Assembly: GCF_001667145.1 (NCBI RefSeq)
Contig: NZ_LZIF01000122.1
Coordinates: forward strand, 62,001-126,000
Origin: Mycobacterium sp. 852002-51971_SCH5477799-a
Lineage (GTDB): Bacteria > Actinomycetota > Actinomycetes > Mycobacteriales > Mycobacteriaceae
Direction: 5' to 3'
DNA length: 64,000 nt
Shown: piece by piece, positions 57,902 to 64,000 of the stretch
How positions within the stretch are numbered: the first letter of the stretch is position 1
Layout of the letters: each line of letters opens with the position of its first letter
The notes under the pieces: model-generated
Seen by the model: the letters and a program-made list of their open reading frames with translations, nothing else
What the model was told of the DNA's origin: nothing
The model's database searches: none
Made by a program: the position numbers and the translations under genes

Positions 57902-59518
57902 ATGTCATGGGACCACGAAGTCGACGTTGTCGTGCTCGGCAGTGGCGGCGCCGGCCTCACCGCCGCGCTGACCGCCGCGGTCGCGGGCGCCTCGGTGGCG
58001 GTCTACGAAAAGGCTCCGACCGTCGGCGGAACAACCGCCGTGTCCGGCGGCATCGTGTGGATCCCCGCCCATAACCGTTCTCCCGAGGGCGAATTGACCG
58101 TGGCCGACGCGTTGGAGTACCTGCGCGCCCAGTCGCTCGGATCGATGGACGACGAGCTTGTCGAAACGTTCGTGCGCACCGGGCCGGCGATGCTCGACTT
58201 CGTCGAGGCGCACAGTGGTCTTCAGTTCGAGATTGCGACCGGCTTCCCCGACTACCGCCCCGAGTTACCGGGCGGGCAGCCGACCGGCGGCAGGTCGCTG
58301 AGCGCGGCCCCCCTCGATCTGGCCCAGCTCGGCGAATGGGCAACGCAGATCACGTCATTCCCGGCCGACTGGTCCAACGTCGGCTTCGACGCCGAGACCA
58401 GGGCCCGCCTGCACGCGGCGATCGACGAACGCACCAGCCACCTGTGCGTCGCCGGCACCGCGCTGATCGCGGGGCTCCTCAAGGGCCTGCTGGATGCCGG
58501 CGTCACCCCGCACACCAATGCCCGGGCCGAAGGGCTTATCGCCGAAAACGAAGAAATCACCGGGGTGCGCGTGGCCCTGCCGGACCGGACGATCACTGTT
58601 CGCGCCCGGCACGGGGTCATCCTGGGCACCGGCGGCTTCGAGTGGAATCCGGCTCTGACACAAGCGTTTCTGCGCGGTCCGATGCACGGCGCGGTCTCAC
58701 CGCCCAACAACACCGGGGACGGTCTGCGCATGGCGATGGAGCGGGGGGCTGACCTGGCCAACATGGGCGAAGCGTGGTGGGTGCCGATCGTGCAGATCCC
58801 CGGCGACACCATCGAGGGCAAGCCGCGCAGCCGCAGCGTGCGGCTGGAGCGAACGCGCCCGCGCAGCATCATGGTCAACTCGGCCGGGCGGCGCTTCGTC
58901 AATGAGGCCTGCGATTACAACTCGATGGCCGGCGCCTTCCATTACCTGGATCCTCGCGGCGGCTACGTCAACGACCGCGGGTGGATGGTGTTCGATTCGA
59001 TTCACCTGCAGCACTACGGATTTCTTGGTATCGAGCCGGGCCAACCCGTCCCGGACTGGTTCTGCGAGTCGGCGGATCTCACCGAGCTGGCCGCCAAGAC
59101 TGGTATCGACGCCAACGGTCTGACCCGTACGGTCGAGAGCTGGAACCGTCATGTGGCCGCCGGCGCGGATCCCGAGTTCGGCCGCGGCTCAAGCGCTTAC
59201 GACGGCTACTGGGGCGATGACAGCGCAACCACACAGGCCGGTAAGACGCTAGGCCCGATCGACACCGCCCCGTTCTACGCGGTGCCGGTGAGCATCGGCG
59301 CGATGGGCACCAAGGGCGGACCCCGCACCGATCACGACGCCCGGGTTCTGCATGTCGGCGGCGCGCCGATACCCGGCTTGTTCGCTGCGGGCAATGCGAT
59401 GGGAGGTGTGACCGGACGTGCCTACGGCGGCGCCGGCGGAACCCTGGGCCCGGCAATGGTTTTCGGCTATCGGGCGGGTCATGCCGCTGCCACCGGGAAG
59501 TCGGTCGACCTGAAGTAG
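57902..59518 (+). CDS. FAD-dependent 3-ketosteroid-dehydrogenase-like oxidoreductase
   Basis: A 538-residue flavoprotein of the KstD/fumarate reductase family. The FAD motif is DVVVLGSGGAGLTAALTAAV with AVYEKAPTVGGTTAVSGGIV; the C-terminal motif is TGRAYGGAGGTLGPAMVFGY. RSIMVNSAGRRFVNEACDYN is a family signature. It is about 40 residues shorter than the paralogue at 51895-53634 and lies on the other side of the mhp promoter, directly after the IclR gene. Two such dehydrogenases around an aromatic cleavage operon suggest stepwise ring desaturation. The substrate is inferred only. Confidence 0.9.
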   Translation: MSWDHEVDVVVLGSGGAGLTAALTAAVAGASVAVYEKAPTVGGTTAVSGGIVWIPAHNRSPEGELTVADALEYLRAQSLGSMDDELVETFVRTGPAMLDFVEAHSGLQFEIATGFPDYRPELPGGQPTGGRSLSAAPLDLAQLGEWATQITSFPADWSNVGFDAETRARLHAAIDERTSHLCVAGTALIAGLLKGLLDAGVTPHTNARAEGLIAENEEITGVRVALPDRTITVRARHGVILGTGGFEWNPALTQAFLRGPMHGAVSPPNNTGDGLRMAMERGADLANMGEAWWVPIVQIPGDTIEGKPRSRSVRLERTRPRSIMVNSAGRRFVNEACDYNSMAGAFHYLDPRGGYVNDRGWMVFDSIHLQHYGFLGIEPGQPVPDWFCESADLTELAAKTGIDANGLTRTVESWNRHVAAGADPEFGRGSSAYDGYWGDDSATTQAGKTLGPIDTAPFYAVPVSIGAMGTKGGPRTDHDARVLHVGGAPIPGLFAAGNAMGGVTGRAYGGAGGTLGPAMVFGYRAGHAAATGKSVDLK

Positions 59519-59586
59519 CGGACGCCTTGTGCGCCGAGCGTGGGCGGTTACGGCATCGGTTCCGACCCAGTTGCCGGCTGATTGTG

Positions 59587-60300
59587 CTACGCGGCGAGTT
59601 TGCGGTCGGCGGCCTCAGACAACAGTCGTGTCACGAGCGGATGAGGTTCCTCGACGGTCGAGCGATTCTGGGGAACGAACAACGTGGCGATGTAGTACGG
59701 ATGGCCCGGTAGTTCTAGGACGCGGGCTTCGTCGTCATCGTCGAGTCCGGTGACGCGCAGCCCACCTTCCTCTAGCGCCGTTCGATAGGCCGCATTCAAT
59801 CCGAAGTTGCAGTAGTACTTTTCGTAAACTCGGCTCTCCCCATAGCAGTGCGCGGCCAGGGATCCCGGTTCAAGGTTAACCGGCATGGTCAGCCCCGTCA
59901 GGGAACAAGTCAGCGATGAGATGAACAGGCGAGACCCGTACGGGTCGTATTCGGCATGTTGCGCGTCTTGGAAGCCGAGTACGTTGCGTGCGAATTCAAG
60001 AACGATGTGCTGGTATCCGCCACATGTACCCAACGTTGGCACATGGCCTTCGCGCCCGAAGCGCAACGCTGCAAGGGCTCCGCGCAAACTACGATAGGGG
60101 CTGCCAGGAGCGCACCACAGCGCATCCGCGGTCGTGACCGGCCGGAGGTCCGTTTCGAGTGATTCGGTCGCCAGCCAAGTCACGCGAGCCTGCAAGCCGA
60201 GCAACTTCGCTGAATGGCTTATCGCGTTATTGGTGGCAACATGAGGCGCATACGAGCAGTCGAAATCGCCGATCACCATGACGTTTAACGGATCGTTCAT
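59587..60300 (-). CDS. CTP-synthase C-terminal-region-related amidotransferase-like protein
   Basis: A 237-residue class I glutamine-amidotransferase-fold protein related to the C-terminal region of CTP synthase. The nucleophile elbow is VPTLGTCGGYQHIVLEFARN (G-x-C-x-G-x-Q), with ALWCAPGSPYRSLRGALAAL before it and EPHPLVTRLLSEAADR near the end. The glutamine-site histidine/glutamate pair is not fully clear (PHPLV only). The active residue is encoded by a cysteine TGT codon, whereas some relatives are annotated as selenoproteins. There is no synthetase domain, so it is not a CTP synthase. It is divergent from the methyltransferase; the function is unknown. Confidence 0.82.
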   Translation of the reverse strand: MNDPLNVMVIGDFDCSYAPHVATNNAISHSAKLLGLQARVTWLATESLETDLRPVTTADALWCAPGSPYRSLRGALAALRFGREGHVPTLGTCGGYQHIVLEFARNVLGFQDAQHAEYDPYGSRLFISSLTCSLTGLTMPVNLEPGSLAAHCYGESRVYEKYYCNFGLNAAYRTALEEGGLRVTGLDDDDEARVLELPGHPYYIATLFVPQNRSTVEEPHPLVTRLLSEAADRKLAA

Positions 60301-60457
60301 CGCTGACTCTTCCGTGCTGGGCCCTCAAGGGTGGCAGCCCGCGGTTTCACGCGCAAGTTATTTCCGGTCCAGAAGCGTATGCCCGCGACGACCACTGGCG
60401 CTGATTAATTCATGCTCGTGCTGGCGCATTCGGTCCACCCTGCGTCATTCTGAATCG

Positions 60458-61201
60458 ATGGTCGCCTACGACCGGATCGGTGCCACCTATTGCAGCACTC
60501 GCCGACCCGACCCGCGGATCGCCTTCCAGGTGCACGCCGCGCTCACCGCGATGGACACCCTCGTCAACGTCGGGGCCGCCACCGGATCCTACGAGCCGGC
60601 CCAGACCATCGTCGCGGTCGAGCCCAGCATGGTGATGATCGCCCAGCGTTCACCGCAAGCAGCCCCGTGTGTCCAGGCCGTGGCGGAGGCATTGCCGCTG
60701 CGAGACAAATGCGTTGACGCCTCAATGGCCTTGCTGACCGTGCATCACTGGGGCGATCTCCCCGCCGGGATCAGCGAGCTGCGCCGGGTCAGCCGTCACC
60801 GAATCGTGGTTTTCACCTGGGATCAAACGGTGATCGACGACTTCTGGTTGCTGCGTGAATATCTGCCCGACGCCGCTCGGATCAACAAAGCGCTGTACGT
60901 ACCGATTGAACGACTGGTAGAGCTGTTGGGTGGCGCGCAGGTGCGCACCGTGCCCGTACCGCATGACTGCACAGACGGATTCGGCGCCGCCTTTTGGCGC
61001 CGGCCCGAGGCCTACCTCGACGCCACCGTCCGCGCCGGTATCTCGATGCTGGCCTATGCCGACGGTGGCGCCCTAGCCGAAGGACTGGGCCGCCTTGCGG
61101 CCGACCTGCGCTCCGGACGATGGCAACAACAACACGCGGAACTGCTTGAGAAACAACAGCTCGACGCCGGCTACCGCCTACTCGTCAGCGATTGCGAGTA
61201 A
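60458..61201 (+). CDS. Class I SAM-dependent methyltransferase
   Basis: A 247-residue methyltransferase. ATG 60458 is chosen because homology begins at YDRIGATYCSTRRPDPRIAF; the frame open to 60278 overlaps the divergent gene. Motif I is degenerate (TLVNVGAATGSYEPA for the usual DxGxGxG). TIVAVEPSMVMIAQRSPQ is motif II, and LPLRDKCVDASMALLTVHHW is motif IV/post-IV, as in UbiE/Methyltransf_11 enzymes. It may be regulated with the divergent amidotransferase-like gene. The substrate is unknown. Confidence 0.87.
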   Translation: MVAYDRIGATYCSTRRPDPRIAFQVHAALTAMDTLVNVGAATGSYEPAQTIVAVEPSMVMIAQRSPQAAPCVQAVAEALPLRDKCVDASMALLTVHHWGDLPAGISELRRVSRHRIVVFTWDQTVIDDFWLLREYLPDAARINKALYVPIERLVELLGGAQVRTVPVPHDCTDGFGAAFWRRPEAYLDATVRAGISMLAYADGGALAEGLGRLAADLRSGRWQQQHAELLEKQQLDAGYRLLVSDCE

Positions 61202-61263
61202 GACGCTCGGCTTCGGTAGCCGTCAAGCCGGCTGTACGCCCGACCAATAGCTGAGTCTCATAT

Positions 61264-61283
61264 GTGATAGCGCCGGTGATAGC
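61264..61283 (+). repeat. Direct repeat GTGATAGC x2
   Basis: GTGATAGC occurs at 61264 and 61276, 12 bp apart, in the 164-bp gap between convergent genes. No function is apparent and no gene is seen in the gap. Confidence 0.25.
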
Positions 61284-61365
61284 ACAAACCAAACTCACTT
61301 CATGCCAGCCAAATTGATACACACGTGACTCGCGTGACCACCGAAGCTCGACGGCCCCGCAGCCA

Positions 61366-62646
61366 TCATTTCGTCAACGGCACTTCGACGCAGACGTGGG
61401 TGCCCACCGGGACGTCGAGAAACACCAGTGCTCCCCCGGCGGCCTCCACCCGGGCGCGGTGCGACGCGAGACCGATGTGGCCCTCCCCCAGGCGGCGCGC
61501 CACCGTCTCCTGGCCGAACCCCACCCCGTCGTCGACCACATGCAAAACGCAAGTCTGGTCAGTGATTCCGAGTATGACCGTCGCGCTGCCGGCCGCAGCA
61601 TGTTGCACCACGTTGGACAACAACTCGCGCACCACGCCGAACATGACGGGATCGATGTCGCTGCGCGTCGAATACTCGATGTCGGTGGTGATGTCGATGC
61701 CGGACCGCTGTGCGGTGAACTCCGCGAGCTGCTGCACCGCGGCGCCCAGACCGACCTGCTCGAGTACCGCCGGATGCAGTTCGAAAGTGGCCTGCCGCAA
61801 CCGTTCCGAGGCCGTCTGTAAACCGGCCAGCGCCCGGCCAACGCGCTCGTCGCCGTCGAACGCCGCGTCCAATTCGACGAGCTCTTGGCGCACGGCCAGG
61901 ATGTCTTGCAGGGGCCCATCGTGGATGAATTCCGAGATCCGACGCTGCGACACATCCGAAGCGTTCATCGTCTGGGCTAGCAATTCCTCTCGCAAGGCGC
62001 TCAATCCGGCCACCGAGCGGGTATGACGCTCCTCGATGCGCACCACCAAGAAGGCCGCGCAACAAAGGAATGCATAGAGCAGGAACCGAAATCCCGCCTC
62101 CGGCAACTTGACCTCGCTCAACATCACCGGATCTTGCAGCACGGCAATTGCGAATCCGAGCATGGAGAAGATCAGCACCACCGCCGCCCGGCGAGAAGAG
62201 ACATCAAGTCCCAACAGGACCGGCAACATCGCCATGATCAGCAGCGGATAGACGCCATTGGTGGACAGCAGCTGAAAGACGGTCAGCGCGACGATGTCGA
62301 TGACGGTGAAGACAAACGGCTCAAACCGGCCGATCGCCACCAATCGGCCCATTCCGATCCACCGACGGAACGGAGCGAAAGCCAATCCCAGCGCGCTGAG
62401 CGCGACGAGCGCGTACAGCACGATCAGCACGCCTTCCTGCGGCCACTCCGATCGGCTGGTGCCGATGATCATGGCCGCGACCATGAGGCCGACCACACCG
62501 ATCCGCAGCACCGAGCCGATGCGGTACGAGCGCAACTGGTGAACCGTGCGAACCCGTTCCAGCTCTACGTCACCGGCGACCGACACCCGATCACCGTACT
62601 CATCCGCGTCTGCTGCCCCGAAGCAATCTCGAAAATGACCCATCAT
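61366..62646 (-). CDS. Membrane sensor histidine kinase (HisKA_3 type)
   Basis: A 426-residue sensor kinase of the NarL/LuxR-partner class. About six membrane segments span residues 45-215, for example LRIGVVGLMVAAMIIGTS, VLIVLYALVALSALGLAF and FRFLLYAFLCCAAFLVVRI, with no large external domain. The phospho-histidine is in RRISEFIHDGPLQDILAVRQ. HATPase motifs are VVRELLSNVVQHA (N box) and VVDDGVGFGQETVARR (G1), then GHIGLASHRARVEAAGG. It is divergent from its likely response regulator with a 53-bp gap. The stimulus is unknown; signals within the membrane are typical for this architecture. Confidence 0.92.
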   Translation of the reverse strand: MMGHFRDCFGAADADEYGDRVSVAGDVELERVRTVHQLRSYRIGSVLRIGVVGLMVAAMIIGTSRSEWPQEGVLIVLYALVALSALGLAFAPFRRWIGMGRLVAIGRFEPFVFTVIDIVALTVFQLLSTNGVYPLLIMAMLPVLLGLDVSSRRAAVVLIFSMLGFAIAVLQDPVMLSEVKLPEAGFRFLLYAFLCCAAFLVVRIEERHTRSVAGLSALREELLAQTMNASDVSQRRISEFIHDGPLQDILAVRQELVELDAAFDGDERVGRALAGLQTASERLRQATFELHPAVLEQVGLGAAVQQLAEFTAQRSGIDITTDIEYSTRSDIDPVMFGVVRELLSNVVQHAAAGSATVILGITDQTCVLHVVDDGVGFGQETVARRLGEGHIGLASHRARVEAAGGALVFLDVPVGTHVCVEVPLTK

Positions 62647-62686
62647 GCCGCCCAGAGAATGCGAACGCCGCTGTTGGGCAAGCCGC

Positions 62687-62692
62687 TACACT
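62687..62692 (+). promoter_or_regulatory. Candidate -10 box of leaderless response-regulator mRNA
   Basis: TACACT is followed by seven bases and ATG 62700, the common mycobacterial leaderless pattern. There is no good ribosome site before the ATG. Confidence 0.4.
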
Positions 62693-62699
62693 CGTCGCC

Positions 62700-63353
62700 A
62701 TGGTCGGCGCGGCTACCCCCGAAACGGTGCGGGTGGTTGTCGGCGATGATCACCCGCTTTTTCGCGAGGGCGTGGTGCGCGCGCTGGCGTCGAGCGGTTC
62801 GGTCGACGTCGTCGGTGAAGCGGAAGACGGCTCTGCGGCACTGGAATTGATCAAGTCGCACGTGCCGGACGTCGCGCTGCTCGACTACCGGATGCCCGGC
62901 ATGGACGGCGCCCAGGTGGCGGCCGCCGTGCGAACGCAGGGATTGGCCACCCGGGTGTTGCTGATCTCGGCGCACGACGAGTCGGCGATCGTGTACCAGG
63001 CGCTGCAGCAGGGTGCGGCCGGCTTCGTGCTGAAAGACTCGACGCGCAGCGAGATCGTCAAGGCCGTACTCGACTGCGCGCAGGGGCATGACGTGGTGGC
63101 GCCCGCGCTGGTCGGCGGCCTTGCCGCGGAGATCCGGCACCGCGCGGAGCCGTCCGCGCCAGTGTTGAGTGCTCGCGAACGTGAGGTGCTCCAGAGGATC
63201 TCCCGCGGTCAGAGCATCCCTGCGATTGCGGGTGAGCTCTTTGTGGCCCCGTCGACGGTGAAAACGCACGTGCAACGCCTCTACGAGAAGCTCGGCGTCG
63301 GCGATCGCGCGGCCGCCGTCGCCGAGGCAATGCGGCAAGGTCTGCTCAGCTAG
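62700..63353 (+). CDS. NarL/LuxR family response regulator
   Basis: A 217-residue response regulator. The receiver domain has acidic residues in VVVGDDHPLFREGVVRALA, phospho-acceptor Asp in VALLDYRMPGMDGAQVAA, and the conserved Lys in GFVLKDSTRSEIVKAV. The C-terminal LuxR helix-turn-helix is LSAREREVLQRISRGQSIPA followed by IAGELFVAPSTVKTHVQRLY. The divergent kinase is the probable partner. Its 3' end overlaps the convergent E1-like gene by 8 bp. Target genes are not evident. Confidence 0.93.
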   Translation: MVGAATPETVRVVVGDDHPLFREGVVRALASSGSVDVVGEAEDGSAALELIKSHVPDVALLDYRMPGMDGAQVAAAVRTQGLATRVLLISAHDESAIVYQALQQGAAGFVLKDSTRSEIVKAVLDCAQGHDVVAPALVGGLAAEIRHRAEPSAPVLSAREREVLQRISRGQSIPAIAGELFVAPSTVKTHVQRLYEKLGVGDRAAAVAEAMRQGLLS

Positions 63354-64000
63354 CGGCCGGCCAGGGATTCGAATCTGGCAGGGGCGGAAGCTGTTGCGCC
63401 CGCACGGATGCCTTCGCCGAAGCCATCGCCTCGGCCACCAGGTGGCGTGCGCCTCGTTCCACCTCGTAGAGGTGGTCGCTGTCGCTGCCAGCCGCGATCA
63501 GTTGCCGACGTGCGAAGACCAACGGGTCGACGGCCGCGGGGTGATTCGTGTGGTAGGTGATCGCCTCGACCAACGCGGGGCCGTCGCCGGCGCTCGCCAG
63601 GTGTATCGCCTCGGCGACCGAGTCGGCCACCGCCACAACGTCCCTGCCGTCGACCGAAAGCATGGGCATCGTGTCGGATTCATACGCGCGCCGACGGGCG
63701 TTGGATGCACCGCGGATGTTTTCAACGACGAACACCACGGGCAGCCGCCATTGCACGGCGATCCTTGCGGCCGTGGTGAACTCGACGGAGTGCGTGTCGC
63801 GGCCACCGATGACACACAGACTGACCTTGCCCTCGCCGGTCATTCGCTGAGTGTTGGCGTCACCCAGCGCAAACAGAGTCGATTGGCCCAGCACCGTCTC
63901 GTTGGCCAGTGAGCGCTTCCAGTCGGCGGCCCCGCCGCCGGCGCGGCGCTTGGGGCCGATCGTCTCGGCGATGGCAGGCCCCAGCGGGAGGGCCAGGCCC
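63346..64000 (-). CDS. Dehydrogenase E1 alpha/transketolase-like protein (partial) with degenerate TPP motif
   Basis: The C-terminal 217 residues of a protein resembling the alpha subunit of 2-oxoacid dehydrogenase E1. The frame stays open to the window edge, so the N-terminus is missing. RIAVQWRLPVVFVVENIRGA matches the region that ends the thiamine-diphosphate motif. The GDG part reads VIGGRDTHSVEF, so the magnesium-binding GDG is lost, and the final NN reads EN-I. DGPALVEAITYHTNHPAAVD corresponds to the family PxLIExxTYRxxxH segment. It may be an inactive or repurposed E1 homologue. Confidence 0.8.
   Translation of the reverse strand, partial: GLALPLGPAIAETIGPKRRAGGGAADWKRSLANETVLGQSTLFALGDANTQRMTGEGKVSLCVIGGRDTHSVEFTTAARIAVQWRLPVVFVVENIRGASNARRRAYESDTMPMLSVDGRDVVAVADSVAEAIHLASAGDGPALVEAITYHTNHPAAVDPLVFARRQLIAAGSDSDHLYEVERGARHLVAEAMASAKASVRAQQLPPLPDSNPWPAAS

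Noticed and set aside
59587..60300. Selenocysteine at the amidotransferase active site
   Set aside because: The active-site codon is TGT (Cys), not an in-frame TGA, so no recoding is needed.
1..64000. tRNA, rRNA, CRISPR array or riboswitch
   Set aside because: No clover-leaf-like sequence, spaced repeats or conserved RNA motif was seen on reading; covariance-model searches could not be run.

Overview
The window is GC-rich, densely packed DNA from a mycobacterium, most likely a non-tuberculous species. The evidence is the mix of gene families: many acyl-CoA dehydrogenases, three cytochrome P450s with 3Fe-4S ferredoxins, F420/flavin luciferase-like oxidoreductases, a mycofactocin-type SDR, a DUF5313 membrane protein and ketosteroid-dehydrogenase-like flavoproteins. 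GTG/TTG starts and 1-4 nt gene overlaps are frequent. I see no rRNA, tRNA, transposase, integrase or CRISPR array. Almost everything is accessory catabolism of lipid-like, terpenoid-like or aromatic compounds. The species was not determined.

Region by region. 1-7.7 kb: the end of an amidohydrolase gene, a Rieske protein and an alpha/beta hydrolase; then a NuoF-like flavoprotein, a ferredoxin and an acyl-CoA dehydrogenase; then a minus-strand epimerase/unknown/LLM-oxidoreductase unit. 7.9-15.1 kb: a small secreted protein, a DUF35-thiolase-fold fusion with two partners, and two P450-ferredoxin modules. 15.2-20.3 kb: a TetR pair, a thiolase, an acyl-CoA dehydrogenase and an amidohydrolase, all minus strand. 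20.7-26.5 kb: a seven-gene plus-strand operon built around a Rieske ring-hydroxylating oxygenase and a split acyl-CoA dehydrogenase pair. 26.6-32.7 kb: a second acyl-CoA dehydrogenase divergent from a TetR regulator, SDRs, DUF5313 and an OhrR-like MarR. 31.9-41.8 kb: a nine-gene minus-strand operon (TetR, ferredoxin, P450, amidohydrolase, two M24-fold proteins, crotonase, double CoA-transferase, SDR). 42.0-46.1 kb: a four-gene glycosyltransferase cassette on the opposite strand, followed by an SDR. 47.9-57.1 kb: an eight-gene minus-strand operon headed by mhpC-mhpA-mhpB and continuing with a KstD-like flavoprotein, a luciferase-like monooxygenase, an SDR, a cyclase and a hydrolase. It diverges from an IclR regulator and a second KstD-like flavoprotein. 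59.6-64 kb: a glutamine-amidotransferase-like protein, a methyltransferase, a divergent histidine kinase/response regulator pair and a partial E1-like protein.

The strongest new signals are regulatory. A perfect palindrome GAGAAT-N3-ATTCTC occurs three times: upstream of the Rieske operon (20654), between the acyl-CoA dehydrogenase and the TetR gene (28162), and downstream of that TetR before the mycofactocin-type SDR (29013). Weaker copies lie before the DUF35-thiolase gene and the P450 operon, suggesting one TetR regulon across about 20 kb. A second palindrome, TTAAGTCAA-N4-TTGATTTAA, occurs twice with 21 of 22 positions identical. One copy is before the TetR that heads the 10-kb operon and the other is before the SDR at 46.9 kb, so the two copies bracket the glycosyltransferase cassette.

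Several proteins have lost key residues: an M24 protein without most metal ligands beside an intact paralogue, an amidohydrolase without its HxH motif, a NuoF-like protein missing one cluster cysteine, and an E1-like protein without the GDG motif.
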